Positions 35,483-44,103 of a stretch of 64,000 nucleotides of DNA are shown in pieces (position 1 is the first letter of the stretch; each line of letters opens with the position of its first letter). Both the position numbers and the translations under genes were made by a program. Location: positions 124,001-188,000 of the forward strand of contig NZ_JAESVA010000003.1 of NCBI RefSeq assembly GCF_020621385.1. Direction: 5' to 3'. Origin of the DNA: Acidisoma cellulosilyticum (GTDB lineage Bacteria > Pseudomonadota > Alphaproteobacteria > Acetobacterales > Acetobacteraceae). The notes beneath the pieces were generated by a model. The model ran no database searches, was not told where the DNA came from, and saw only the letters and a list, made by a program, of their open reading frames with translations.

Positions 35483-36910
35483 TTAACCCTTCGCCTTCTC
35501 GGCATCCATCATCGCGACGAAGCGATGGAACAAGTGGTGGCTGTCGCTCGGCCCGGGGCTCGCCTCGGGGTGATACTGCACGGAGAAAGCCTTTTTTCCC
35601 GGCGCGCGGATCCCTTCGTTGCTGCCATCGAAGAGGCTGATATGCGAGACCTCGACGCCGGCCGGCAAAGATGCCTCGTCAACCGCGAAGCCGTGGTTCT
35701 GGCTGGTGATTTCAACCTTGCCCGTCGCGAGATCTTTCACCGGCTGATTGGCGCCGCGATGGCCGCGATCAAGCTTATAGGTTTTCGCGCCCAGCGCCGT
35801 CGCCAGCAGCTGATGGCCGAGGCAGATGCCGAAGATCGGGATTTCGGCCGCCAGCACGCCCTGGATCGCCGGCACCGCGTATGCCGCCGTCGCCGCCGGG
35901 TCCCCGGGACCGTTGGAGAGAAAGAGGCCGTCCGGCTGATGGCGCAGAATATCTTCCGCTGTCGCGGTCGCCGGCACCACCGTCACGCGGCATCCGGCCG
36001 AGGCCAGGCTGCGCAGGATATTGCGTTTCGCGCCGTAATCGACGGCGACGACATGATGGCGCGGCGCTGTCTGACGACCCGGCGCCTCACCCCATGTCCA
36101 AACCGTCTCATCCCATTCGTAGGTCTGGGTGCAGGAAACGACTTTCGCGAGATCCATGCCTTCCAGCCCCGGCCAGGCAGCCGCCTGAGCCTGCAGGGCC
36201 GCGACATCGAAAACGCCGTTCGCGGGGTAGCAGAGCACGCCGGTCGGCGCGCCGCCGTCGCGGATGCGCATGGTCAGCGCGCGGGTATCGATACCGCCGA
36301 TGCCCGGCAGGTCCTGAGCGATCAGCCAGGCGGTGAAGCTGCGGGTCGCGCGCCAGTTGCTGGGCTCGGTCACGTCGAGCGCGGTCACCAGACCAAGAGC
36401 GGCGGGCGTCGCTGCCTCGTCATCCTGGGCATTGGCGCCGACATTGCCGATATGGGGAAAGGTAAAGGTGACGATCTGCCCGGCGAAGGACGGGTCGGTC
36501 ATCGTCTCCTGATAGCCGGTCAGCGCGGTGTTGAAGCAGACTTCACCGACGCGGGCGCCACCATCCGGCGTATGCGCGCCGAAACCGCGGCCCCACCACA
36601 GGCTGCCATCGGCCAGCACAAGAACGGCGGTCGCCCCTTCGGGCGCGGCGGGCGCTGTCGCAGAGTGATTGGCATCCGGCATGATCGGATTATCCTTCGC
36701 GGCTGGTTCGATAGGGCTGCCCGGCGCGGCGGCGCCCGGCATGTCGTTGAGCGTCAGGCCCGTGGCGGCCAGAATGGTGCGCCAGTGTTTCGAGGGGATC
36801 ACCCCGGATTGTTTCCACTTCCGCAGCGCTTCCGAACTGACATTGGTCAGCCGCGCCGCCGCTTCGGGACCGCCAAGACGCTGTACGATATCATTGACTG
36901 CTAGGGGCAT
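35483..36910 (-). CDS. carA: Carbamoyl-phosphate synthase small chain with N-terminal HTH fusion
   Basis: Residues from about 77 on are a complete CarA: small-domain WWGRGFG and [20 protein letters not shown], then a class I glutaminase with the triad Cys in FGICLGHQL and His-Glu in [11 protein letters not shown]. In frame before it are about 58 residues of a YdaS/Cro-like helix-turn-helix ([37 protein letters not shown]) and a Pro/Ala linker. The start is ATG 36910, with a TATGTG -10-like hexamer 6 bases upstream. An internal ATG at 36682 with AAGGA 10 bases before it could give ordinary CarA. I recall the HTH resembles an NCBI-named carph-isopro domain; this was not checked. Confidence 0.93.
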   Translation of the reverse strand: MPLAVNDIVQRLGGPEAAARLTNVSSEALRKWKQSGVIPSKHWRTILAATGLTLNDMPGAAAPGSPIEPAAKDNPIMPDANHSATAPAAPEGATAVLVLADGSLWWGRGFGAHTPDGGARVGEVCFNTALTGYQETMTDPSFAGQIVTFTFPHIGNVGANAQDDEAATPAALGLVTALDVTEPSNWRATRSFTAWLIAQDLPGIGGIDTRALTMRIRDGGAPTGVLCYPANGVFDVAALQAQAAAWPGLEGMDLAKVVSCTQTYEWDETVWTWGEAPGRQTAPRHHVVAVDYGAKRNILRSLASAGCRVTVVPATATAEDILRHQPDGLFLSNGPGDPAATAAYAVPAIQGVLAAEIPIFGICLGHQLLATALGAKTYKLDRGHRGANQPVKDLATGKVEITSQNHGFAVDEASLPAGVEVSHISLFDGSNEGIRAPGKKAFSVQYHPEASPGPSDSHHLFHRFVAMMDAEKAKG

Positions 36911-36980
36911 GGCGTTCACATACGGGAAGTTATTTCCCAGTTCAACGTTGAAACACCGCATGGGAAAAATCTTCCCAGCG
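36910..36980. promoter_or_regulatory. Palindromic operator cluster between carA and yqeY
   Basis: Two inverted repeats share a half-site: GGGAA-N5-TTCCC at 36924-36938 and TGGGAA-N5-TTCCCA at 36961-36977, centres 38 bp apart. The 12-bp palindrome TTCAACGTTGAA lies between them at 36941-36952. On the minus strand TTGAAC (36947-36942 region) and TATGTG (36922-36917) are spaced 17-18 bases apart, with the first repeat filling the spacer. This would let a bound repressor block carA. The HTH domain of the CarA fusion is the obvious candidate binder, but that is inference. Confidence 0.6.
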
Positions 36981-37023
36981 CATGTGACGTCAGCGCGCTA
37001 AGAATTTGGTTGGAGAGCCGAGC

Positions 37024-37482
37024 ATGAGCATTCGAGACGATATCACCGCTTCCATGAAAACCGCCATGAAGGCCGGTGACACCGCGCGGCTCTCGGCCGT
37101 GCGCCTGATCATGGCGAAGCTGAAGGATGCCGATATTGCCGCCCGCCCCAAAGGCGTCGAGCGTATTTCTGATGACGAGGTGCTTGCCATGCTGCGCGGC
37201 ATGATCAAGCCGCGCCGGGAAGCCATCGACTTGTATGAGAAGGGCAATCGCCCGGAACTCGCCGCCAAGGAACAGTCCGAGATCCTGGTCATCGAAAGCT
37301 TCCTACCCCAAGCCTTGAACGAAGATGAAATGCAGGCGGCGGTGGCGGAAGCCGTGACCGAGACGGGTGCGACCGGCGTCAAGGACATGGGCCGCGTCAT
37401 GGCAGCACTCAAGACCAAGCACGGTGCCGCGCTCGACATGGCGCGCATCGGCGCGATTGTGAAAACGGCCCTCGCAGGCTAA
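37024..37482 (+). CDS. yqeY: GatB/YqeY domain protein
   Basis: This 152-residue helical protein matches the YqeY family: SIRDDITASMKTAMKAGDTARLSAVRLIMAKLK (partly given), DEVLAMLRGMIKPRREAIDLYEKGNRPELAAKE, and a C-terminal GVKDMGRVMAALK motif. It is related to the C-terminal tRNA-binding part of GatB and may act in aminoacyl-tRNA quality control, but its exact role is unknown. ATG 37024 is preceded by GGAG. It heads the yqeY-dnaG-rpoD order common in alphaproteobacteria and is divergent from carA. Confidence 0.92.
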   Translation: MSIRDDITASMKTAMKAGDTARLSAVRLIMAKLKDADIAARPKGVERISDDEVLAMLRGMIKPRREAIDLYEKGNRPELAAKEQSEILVIESFLPQALNEDEMQAAVAEAVTETGATGVKDMGRVMAALKTKHGAALDMARIGAIVKTALAG

Positions 37483-37491
37483 CCACAGGAT

Positions 37492-39357
37492 ATGGCGCTT
37501 CCCCCCTCCTTCCTCGATGAGCTAAGGGCGCGCACGCCGCTCGCGCCGCTCATCGGTCGGCGGGTCAAGCTCACCCGCTCCAGTCGGGACTGGAAGGGCT
37601 GCTGCCCTTTCCATGGCGAGAAGTCGCCATCCTTCTACGTCTATACCGACCACTATCACTGCTTCGGCTGCGGCGTGCATGGCGATGCCATCAGCTTCGT
37701 CATGCAGACGCAGAATGCCGGCTTCATGGAAGCGGTCGAGCAACTGGCGGCGGAAGCCGGCATGGATGTGCCGCGTCCGTCGCCGGAAGCGGCGGCCGCC
37801 GAAAAGCAACGCGCCGATCTGAATGAGATTCTGGCCGCCGCCGGCCGCTTCTTCGAAGACCAGCTCGCCGGCCCCAACGGCCGCGAAGCGCGGGACTATC
37901 TCGATCGTCGTGGACTGAGTGCCGAGACCATCCGCCGCTTCGGCCTCGGCTTTTCCGGCCCCGGCCGTGGCGCGCTGGCGGCTGAATTCGCCCGCGCCGG
38001 CATCGAGATGAACCGGCTGGTGGAAGCCGGGCTGATGAAGCAGACGGAAGACGGCCGCATGGTCGATTTCTTCTTCAACCGCGTGATGTTTCCCATCCGC
38101 GATGCACGCGGACGGCCCATCAGCTTCGGCGGCCGCATCATGGGCGACGGCCAGCCGAAATATCTGAACGGGCCGGAAACCGCGCTCTTTTCCAAGCGCC
38201 GGACGCTGTACGGGCTCGATCTCGCGCGCGCCGACCTCGCCAACACGCGGCGCCAGGGTCAGCGGCAAAGCCTTCTCGTCGTGGAAGGCTATATGGATGT
38301 CATCGCCTTGTCCCAGGGCGGCTTTCCGGCCGTCGCCCCCCTGGGCACCGCCATCACGCCCGAGCAGGTCGAAGCGATCTGGCAGTATCATGATCGGCCG
38401 GTCTTCTGCTTCGACGGTGACGCCGCCGGCAGACGCGCCGGCCGAAAAGCCATCGACCTCACGCTGCCGCTGCTGACCCCGGACCATGGGCTGGGCATTG
38501 CCATTCTGCCACAGGGCGAGGACCCGGACAGCATCGTGACCAAGCGCGGGCGCCAGGGCATGGCCGATGCTTTGGCCAGGGATGATCTGACGATCGCCAT
38601 CTACGAGCTGATCAAGGACGAGATTCAGCCCAGCAATGCGGATAGCTGGGCCAAGTTCCGCGACAAGCTGGACGAGGCCGCCAATGCCATCGCCCAGAAG
38701 ACGATCTCCGGCACCTATTGGGGTGTCTTGAGAGACCGCTGGAAGGATGACTGGTTCACTTTTCGCTCCGGCGATCGCAAGCGAAGCCAGCAACCCTGGG
38801 CACCGAACCGCAATTTCACGCCCGGCGGCCGGCGCGGCGATTGGAAGAACACGCCCCCGCCCGTTGCGATCCCGCCCCGGCCGGTCATTCAGACGGACGT
38901 GCAGACCGCAGAGCGCGCCCGCGTGCTTTTAGCCATTCTCCTCACCCATCCGGCTCTGCTGCCGGATCTGGAGGAGCCTCTCGGCATGCTCGACCTCCCC
39001 CCTCACCTCACGCGGCTGCGTGATGCTCTGGCCGCATGGTTGGACGGCCACCCCGAGCTTGACAGAGAGGCTCTGAACGCCCATCTCCGCCGGCTCGGGT
39101 ATGATGGGGATGTGTCTGTCGTGCTGGAGGCGAAGCATCTTCCGGCGAGCGCGATGCCGAACGCATCCCTGACGGAAGCGGCTTCGAGTTGGTGGCAGAT
39201 ATACGGCTTTATGCGACAAGCGCAGTTAGAAGAAGAGGTCGCTGCCAAGCAGCGCCAGTTCAGCCAGACCCAGGATGCCGAAACAGCCCGTCAGCTCGTC
39301 GCTTTGACTGAGGCCTTGCAGCGGCTGAGGTCCGGCGACATGGACAGCATTCAATGA
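37492..39357 (+). CDS. dnaG: DNA primase
   Basis: This 621-residue primase makes RNA primers for DNA replication. It has an N-terminal CHC2 zinc finger (CCPFHGEKSPSF, then HCFGCGVHGD; about residues 38-66), the catalytic core, and a Toprim domain with VVEGYMDVIAL (Glu) and FDGDAAGRRAGRKA (Asp pair). The region after about 420 is low-complexity and variable, followed by a C-terminal helicase-binding domain. It starts at ATG 37492, 9 bp after yqeY. Confidence 0.96.
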   Translation: MALPPSFLDELRARTPLAPLIGRRVKLTRSSRDWKGCCPFHGEKSPSFYVYTDHYHCFGCGVHGDAISFVMQTQNAGFMEAVEQLAAEAGMDVPRPSPEAAAAEKQRADLNEILAAAGRFFEDQLAGPNGREARDYLDRRGLSAETIRRFGLGFSGPGRGALAAEFARAGIEMNRLVEAGLMKQTEDGRMVDFFFNRVMFPIRDARGRPISFGGRIMGDGQPKYLNGPETALFSKRRTLYGLDLARADLANTRRQGQRQSLLVVEGYMDVIALSQGGFPAVAPLGTAITPEQVEAIWQYHDRPVFCFDGDAAGRRAGRKAIDLTLPLLTPDHGLGIAILPQGEDPDSIVTKRGRQGMADALARDDLTIAIYELIKDEIQPSNADSWAKFRDKLDEAANAIAQKTISGTYWGVLRDRWKDDWFTFRSGDRKRSQQPWAPNRNFTPGGRRGDWKNTPPPVAIPPRPVIQTDVQTAERARVLLAILLTHPALLPDLEEPLGMLDLPPHLTRLRDALAAWLDGHPELDREALNAHLRRLGYDGDVSVVLEAKHLPASAMPNASLTEAASSWWQIYGFMRQAQLEEEVAAKQRQFSQTQDAETARQLVALTEALQRLRSGDMDSIQ

Positions 39358-39372
39358 GACTAGACGGAATTT

Positions 39373-39390
39373 TGCCTCGATATCGGGGCA
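39373..39390 (+). other. 18-bp near-palindrome between dnaG and rpoD
   Basis: TGCCTCGAT (39373-39381) and ATCGGGGCA (39382-39390) are complementary except at one position. It lies in the 68-bp spacer between dnaG and rpoD and could be an RNA-processing or terminator site as found in the E. coli dnaG-rpoD spacer, or a regulatory site. Confidence 0.3.
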
Positions 39391-39425
39391 TGGCTAAGAT
39401 GCGGACCCACGGCGAAGAGGTGTGA

Positions 39426-41381
39426 ATGATGGCAACGAAGCCTACGACAACGGCTGAGGCACCCGCGCCGGACTCCGATACCGAAACGACCCTCGATACC
39501 CAGTCGGGCGCCGTAAAGCGCCTTATATCCAAGGGTAAAGAGCGCGGATACATCACCTTCGATGAGCTGAACGCCGTCCTTCCGCCGGAGCAGAACAGCT
39601 CCGAGCAGATCGAGGACGTGATGTCCATGCTCAGCGAGATGGGCATCCAGGTCATCGAGGGTGAGGAGAGCGAGGAAGGCGAGGCCGTCGCCGCCAAGCC
39701 GGTCGACGCCGAGGACGAGGAAGCGACCGAGCAGAGCGGCAATATCAATGCCGAGAGCGCCGGCCGTACCGACGACCCGGTGCGCATGTATCTGCGTGAG
39801 ATGGGCAGCGTCGAACTGCTGTCGCGCGAGGGCGAAATCGCCATCGCCAAGCGTATCGAAGCCGGCCGCGACATGATGATCGGGGGCCTGTGCGAAAGCC
39901 CGCTGACCTTCCGCGCCATCGTCGCCTGGCATGAGGCGCTGAAGGACGGCAAGATTCTGCTGCGTGACGTCATCGACCTCGAAGCGACCCAGGGTATGGG
40001 CAATCCGCCTGCCGAGGGCGAGACCGAGGGTGAGGCCGAGGATGCGGAACCCGCGCCGCCGCCGGCCTTCGACGCGGTCGAGGAAACCGACGACGAAGAG
40101 GGTGAAGGCAGCAGCCTGTCGCTCTCCGCGCTTGAAGAGAAGCTGAAGCCCGAGACGCTCGCGACCTTCGATGAGATCGAGAATCTCTATAAGAAGTTGC
40201 AGAAGGTTCAGCACAAGCGGCTGGAATCGATCACCAGCGGCGAGGAAGTCAATCTCCGCTCGGAGAAAAGCTATTCCAAGCAGCGCGAAGAGCTGGTCGC
40301 CAAGGTGCGGCAGGTGCGCCTGCACAACAATCGCATCGAGGAACTGGTGCTGCAGTTCAAGCAGCTCAACCAGCGCCTGACGGCGCTTGAGGGCCAACTG
40401 CTGCGTCTGGCTGAATCCTGCAAAGTGCCGCGCGATGATTTTTTGAAAGAATATCGCGGCAACGAACTCGACCCGAACTGGCTGGAGCGCATCGGCACGC
40501 TGAAGGGCAAGGGCTGGCAGCTTTTCATCCTGAAGCATACCGAGGGCATTATCGATTTGCGCGCCCAGATCGGTGGCATCGCGAATGACGCGAGCCTGCC
40601 GATCGAGGAATTCCGCCGCGTCTACATGACGGTCAGCCGTGGCGAGCGTGACAGCGCGCGCGCCAAGAAGGAAATGATCGAGGCGAACCTGCGCCTGGTG
40701 ATTTCGATCGCGAAGAAATACACCAATCGCGGCCTGCAGTTCCTGGACCTTATCCAGGAAGGCAATATCGGCCTCATGAAGGCGGTCGATAAGTTCGAAT
40801 ACCGCCGTGGCTACAAGTTCAGCACCTATGCGACCTGGTGGATCCGTCAGGCGATCACGCGCTCGATCGCCGATCAGGCCCGCACCATTCGTATTCCGGT
40901 GCATATGATCGAGACGATCAACAAGCTCGTCCGCACCTCGCGCCAGATGCTACATGAGATCGGGCGTGAGCCGGCCCCCGAGGAGCTGGCCGAGAAGCTC
41001 GGCATGCCGCTGGAGAAGGTGCGCAAGGTTCTCAAGATCGCGAAGGAACCGATCAGTCTTGAGACGCCGATCGGCGACGAGGAAGACAGCCATCTCGGCG
41101 ACTTCATCGAGGACAAGAACGCGGTCATCCCGTTGGATGCCGCGATCCAGGCCAATCTGCGCGAAGCTACGACAAGGGTTCTGTCCAGCCTCACCCCGCG
41201 TGAAGAACGCGTGCTGCGCATGCGTTTCGGCATCGGCATGAACACCGATCACACGCTGGAGGAAGTCGGCCAGCAGTTCAACGTGACGCGCGAGCGTATT
41301 CGGCAGATCGAGGCGAAGGCGCTGCGCAAGTTGAAGCATCCGAGCCGTAGCCGTAAGCTTCGTAGCTTCTTGGACGACTGA
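39426..41381 (+). CDS. rpoD: RNA polymerase primary sigma factor (sigma-70)
   Basis: This 651-residue protein shows all sigma-70 regions: region 1.1 near residues 20-90, region 1.2 [21 protein letters not shown], a long acidic non-conserved region, region 2 ([32 protein letters not shown], then [17 protein letters not shown]; partly quoted), region 3 and region 4 with the C-terminal HTH ([17 protein letters not shown]). AGAGG lies 5 bases before ATG 39426; a second ATG at 39429 is also in frame. A near-palindrome precedes it. It would direct most housekeeping transcription in the cell. Confidence 0.97.
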   Translation: MMATKPTTTAEAPAPDSDTETTLDTQSGAVKRLISKGKERGYITFDELNAVLPPEQNSSEQIEDVMSMLSEMGIQVIEGEESEEGEAVAAKPVDAEDEEATEQSGNINAESAGRTDDPVRMYLREMGSVELLSREGEIAIAKRIEAGRDMMIGGLCESPLTFRAIVAWHEALKDGKILLRDVIDLEATQGMGNPPAEGETEGEAEDAEPAPPPAFDAVEETDDEEGEGSSLSLSALEEKLKPETLATFDEIENLYKKLQKVQHKRLESITSGEEVNLRSEKSYSKQREELVAKVRQVRLHNNRIEELVLQFKQLNQRLTALEGQLLRLAESCKVPRDDFLKEYRGNELDPNWLERIGTLKGKGWQLFILKHTEGIIDLRAQIGGIANDASLPIEEFRRVYMTVSRGERDSARAKKEMIEANLRLVISIAKKYTNRGLQFLDLIQEGNIGLMKAVDKFEYRRGYKFSTYATWWIRQAITRSIADQARTIRIPVHMIETINKLVRTSRQMLHEIGREPAPEELAEKLGMPLEKVRKVLKIAKEPISLETPIGDEEDSHLGDFIEDKNAVIPLDAAIQANLREATTRVLSSLTPREERVLRMRFGIGMNTDHTLEEVGQQFNVTRERIRQIEAKALRKLKHPSRSRKLRSFLDD

Positions 41382-41476
41382 TGGTACTGGGCGGGATGTT
41401 AGGCAAGGTGCGTGGAAACGGACCGAGGGAGAGTGATGCCGTAACGCGCGTGGGCGTGACGGTGACCTTCCTCAGA

Positions 41477-41989
41477 ATGACGGAACGCCCGACATCACCT
41501 GCGCCCAAGCTGCCGGACAATGCCACCGTTCGGCAGCTTCGTGCGCCCAGCAACGAGGCTTACCGCGATCTGCAGACCAAGGTCGGCCATCCTTATCTTT
41601 GGTGGCTGCGCCGGATGATGTCGGATGCGGAACTCGCCAGCATCCTGCGCAACCCGCAGCTCGCGATCAACGTGCTCTATATCGATGACGAACCGGCCGG
41701 TTTCTACGAGCTGGATGCAGGGCATTGGCCCTTCATCAATCTCAACTATTTCGGCCTCATGCCGCATGCCGTGGGGCATGGCCTCGGCAGTGCCTTTCTG
41801 CGTCATGCCATCGACAATGCCTGGTCCGGTCCCATCCGCGGCATGACGGTCAATACCTGCACGGCCGATCATCCGCGTGCGCTGCCGGCCTATGAGCGCG
41901 CCGGTTTCGTCCGCAGCCGCGCCATCAAGGAAGTCTGGTCGATCCCCGATCGCCTCGGCTTCACCATTCCCGATCACCTCAAGGTCTGA
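41477..41989 (+). CDS. GNAT-family N-acetyltransferase
   Basis: This 170-residue protein has the GNAT acetyl-CoA-binding segment HAVGHGLGSAFLRHAIDNAW (the Q/R-x-x-G-x-G/A variant, about residues 95-120) and the conserved final strand-helix with ALPAYERAGFVRS. The start at ATG 41477 is chosen over an upstream in-frame ATG at 41381 that touches the rpoD stop. The substrate cannot be predicted. It follows rpoD and precedes a glycosyltransferase, in a mini-operon. Confidence 0.82.
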   Translation: MTERPTSPAPKLPDNATVRQLRAPSNEAYRDLQTKVGHPYLWWLRRMMSDAELASILRNPQLAINVLYIDDEPAGFYELDAGHWPFINLNYFGLMPHAVGHGLGSAFLRHAIDNAWSGPIRGMTVNTCTADHPRALPAYERAGFVRSRAIKEVWSIPDRLGFTIPDHLKV

Positions 41990-41997
41990 ATCTGCCC

Positions 41998-43038
41998 ATG
42001 GCCGTCACTTGGTTCGTGCCTGGCAATTATCCGCCGACGACCGGAGCGATTGTCTACGACACCAAAATCGGGGCAGAGCTTTCAGCCCAAGGCCATGCGG
42101 TGTCATTCGTCCCGATCGAAGGTCAGCATACCTGGCCGGACGATCCAGCGCGGCAGAGTGCCGCGGACTGCCTGAAAGCCGCCAGCGCCACCGGCGACCG
42201 TCTCGTCATCGACGGTTTCTGCCTCTACGCCTTCGCGGATCTGGCAGCGGAACTGCAGGCCGCCGAGGCCATCGGCATGATCCATCACCCGATGTCCTTC
42301 GAGCCGCATCTTAGCCCCGAGCAGCGCGCATTCTATGCCGCGACGGAGGCAAGCCTGCTGCCTCTCCTGGCGCGTATTGCGGTGCCGAGCGACGCGGTCG
42401 CGGGACAGCTGGCGACACTGCCCGGGCTGCCTGCGGCACAAGTGACCGTCATCACCCCGGGACTGCCTTTGGCGGAGCGCAGCCGTGGTTCAGAGGGCGC
42501 TGGCTGCCATCTACTGGCCATTGCCACCCTGATACCCCGCAAAGGCTACGAGACCGTGCTGAAGGCCTTACAGCCGCTGCAGGATCTCGACTGGCACCTG
42601 ACCATTTGCGGCGATCAGACGATTGATCCAGCCCATACCGCCGCGCTCCAAGCCTTGGCCCAAGCTCCGGGCCTTGCGGGCCGCGTGACCTTCACCGGCC
42701 CCTGCGCGCCCGCAGCCTTTGAAGCGCTTTGGCAAAGCGCGGATATCTTCGTCTCCGGCAGCAGCTACGAAGGTTATGGCATGGCCGTCGCGGAAGCCGT
42801 CCGTCGCGGCCTTCCGCTGGCGATCACGAAAGGGGCTGCCACGCCCGACGTCATTCCGGATGGCGGCAGCATTATCGCCGAGCCCGGCGATACCGTACAG
42901 CTATCCAAGGGTCTACGCCGACTGATCTTTGATCGCGCAGCGCGACAGCACTTGAGCGATGCCGCCTGGGCTGCCGGGCGCGAATTGCCGAGCTGGGCCG
43001 ATCAGGCCGGGCTTTTCGCCAAACTTCTGGATCGCTGA
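41998..43038 (+). CDS. Glycosyltransferase family 4-like protein
   Basis: This 346-residue protein has a GT-B architecture: N-terminal AVTWFVPGNYPPTTGAIVYD and a C-terminal half beginning near LLAIATLIPRKGYETVLKAL, followed by FVSGSSYEGYGMAVAEAVRRGLPLAITKGAATPDV, where the E-G-Y-G-M-x-x-x-E-A-x-x-x-G-x-P pattern of GT4 binds the sugar nucleotide (partly quoted). It is likely to transfer a sugar to an envelope acceptor or to trehalose-like compounds. It is 8 bp after the GNAT gene. Its 3' end faces the histone-like gene. Confidence 0.8.
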   Translation: MAVTWFVPGNYPPTTGAIVYDTKIGAELSAQGHAVSFVPIEGQHTWPDDPARQSAADCLKAASATGDRLVIDGFCLYAFADLAAELQAAEAIGMIHHPMSFEPHLSPEQRAFYAATEASLLPLLARIAVPSDAVAGQLATLPGLPAAQVTVITPGLPLAERSRGSEGAGCHLLAIATLIPRKGYETVLKALQPLQDLDWHLTICGDQTIDPAHTAALQALAQAPGLAGRVTFTGPCAPAAFEALWQSADIFVSGSSYEGYGMAVAEAVRRGLPLAITKGAATPDVIPDGGSIIAEPGDTVQLSKGLRRLIFDRAARQHLSDAAWAAGRELPSWADQAGLFAKLLDR

Positions 43039-43101
43039 TCTATCCCCAACAGCACCGTCTGCGGCATCTGGATGATTGCGCAATCACAGACCGCTGAAAC
43101 A

Positions 43102-43139
43102 AGATTGGCCGACCGGTAACAAGACCGGCCGGCCAATCT
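43102..43139 (-). terminator. Terminator hairpin after the histone-like gene
   Basis: Arms AGATTGGCCGACCGGT (43102-43117) and ACCGGCCGGCCAATCT (43124-43139) pair over 16 bp with a 6-base loop; on the minus strand the one mismatch becomes a G-U pair. It lies 20 bp after the stop of the histone-like gene and the minus transcript continues TGTTTC. It may also stop the convergent glycosyltransferase transcript. Confidence 0.75.
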
Positions 43140-43158
43140 GTCGTCTCAGGAAGACCGA

Positions 43159-44097
43159 TTATTCGCTATCGGTTTCCGGCATCGCGGTCTCAGCGGCTTC
43201 ATCCATCGGGGTTTCGACGGCGGCCATCGGCATCACGTCCTTCGGCTTGCGCGGCCGGCGGATCTTCTTCTCGACAACCGGCGGCAGCACCGGCGTTTCG
43301 ACAACCGGTGTCGCGACCGCGGCCGGACGACGGCCACGGGTAGCCTTCACAACCGGCGTCTTGACCTTGCGGGTGGTCGCCGGCTTACGCACGATGGGCT
43401 TGCGCGTGGTGGTCGTCGCCTTGCGGGCAGCCACCGGCGTGCGGGTCGCGGCCGCAGCCTTGCGACCGGTCGTCGCGACCTTGCGGGTTGCGACAGTTTT
43501 GCGGGCAGTTGTCGCGGTCTTGCGAGCCGGCGTTGCCTTCGCAGCCGGCACACGCTTCGCCGGAGCGGCGGTCTTGCGTGCAGTCACAGCCTTCGTCGCG
43601 CGGGCGGGCGTCTTCACCGTCTTGGCGGCAGCCTTCGTCGCGCGGACGGGCGTCTTTGCCGTCTTCGCGGCAACCTTCGTCGCGCGAACCGGCGTCTTCG
43701 CCGTCTTGGCAGCAACCTTCGTCGCGCGAACTGGCGTCTTCACCGTCTTCGCGGCAACCTTCGTCGCACGAACCGGCGTCTTCACCGTCTTCGCAGCAAC
43801 CTTCGTCGCACGAACCGGCGTCTTCACCGTCTTCGCGGCAGCCTTCGTCGCACGAACCGGCGCCTTCACCGTCTTCGCGGCAGCCTTCGTCGCACGAACC
43901 GGCGCCTTCACCGTCTTCGCGGCTTTGACCGCACGCGTCGTCTTGGCGGCAACCGGCTTGGCGGCTGCGGTCTTGCGAGCAACCGTCGCCTTGGCAGCGA
44001 CAGCGCGCTTCACGGGCGCCCGGCGAGCCGGTGCGCGAACGGCGAGCGCCTGGCTACGCGGGGCAGAACCCGTCTCGCCCTGTTTGTCATTACTCAA
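43159..44097 (-). CDS. Histone-H1-like, Lys/Ala-rich repetitive DNA-binding protein
   Basis: This 312-residue basic protein is dominated by eight tandem 14-residue repeats (AAKTVKTPVRATKV and variants; DNA about 43592-43927), flanked by other KTA/KTV-rich runs. It ends in an acidic tail (PMDEAAETAMPETDSE). Such Lys/Ala/Pro repeats occur in bacterial histone-H1-like proteins that coat DNA, as in AlgP or HctB. I place the start at TTG 44097: AAGGAG is 7 bases before it but only 1 base before ATG 44103. A terminator hairpin lies just downstream. Repeat number may vary between strains. Confidence 0.85.
   Translation of the reverse strand: MSNDKQGETGSAPRSQALAVRAPARRAPVKRAVAAKATVARKTAAAKPVAAKTTRAVKAAKTVKAPVRATKAAAKTVKAPVRATKAAAKTVKTPVRATKVAAKTVKTPVRATKVAAKTVKTPVRATKVAAKTAKTPVRATKVAAKTAKTPVRATKAAAKTVKTPARATKAVTARKTAAPAKRVPAAKATPARKTATTARKTVATRKVATTGRKAAAATRTPVAARKATTTTRKPIVRKPATTRKVKTPVVKATRGRRPAAVATPVVETPVLPPVVEKKIRRPRKPKDVMPMAAVETPMDEAAETAMPETDSE
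43592..43927 (-). repeat. 42-bp tandem repeat array within the histone-like gene
   Basis: Eight 42-bp units encode 14-residue repeats (AAKTVKAPVRATKA, AAKTVKTPVRATKV and related). The DNA is strongly conserved, mostly varying in single codons (A/T, V/A). Such arrays expand and shrink by slippage, so copy number may differ among strains. Confidence 0.7.
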
Positions 44098-44103
44098 TGT
44101 CAT

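Noticed and set aside
32308-35640. A 1110-residue open frame on the plus strand opposite carB
   Set aside because: It is a long open frame produced by high GC content, with composition unlike proteins (Arg/His/Gly-rich). carB on the minus strand explains the region completely.
36961-36961. CarA start at ATG 36961
   Set aside because: It would add 17 residues outside the HTH and lies on top of the second palindrome; 36910 fits the HTH start.
43592-43927. Possible CRISPR array from regularly spaced 42-bp repeats
   Set aside because: The repeats are contiguous, in frame and encode Lys/Ala/Pro protein repeats; there are no spacers and no cas genes.
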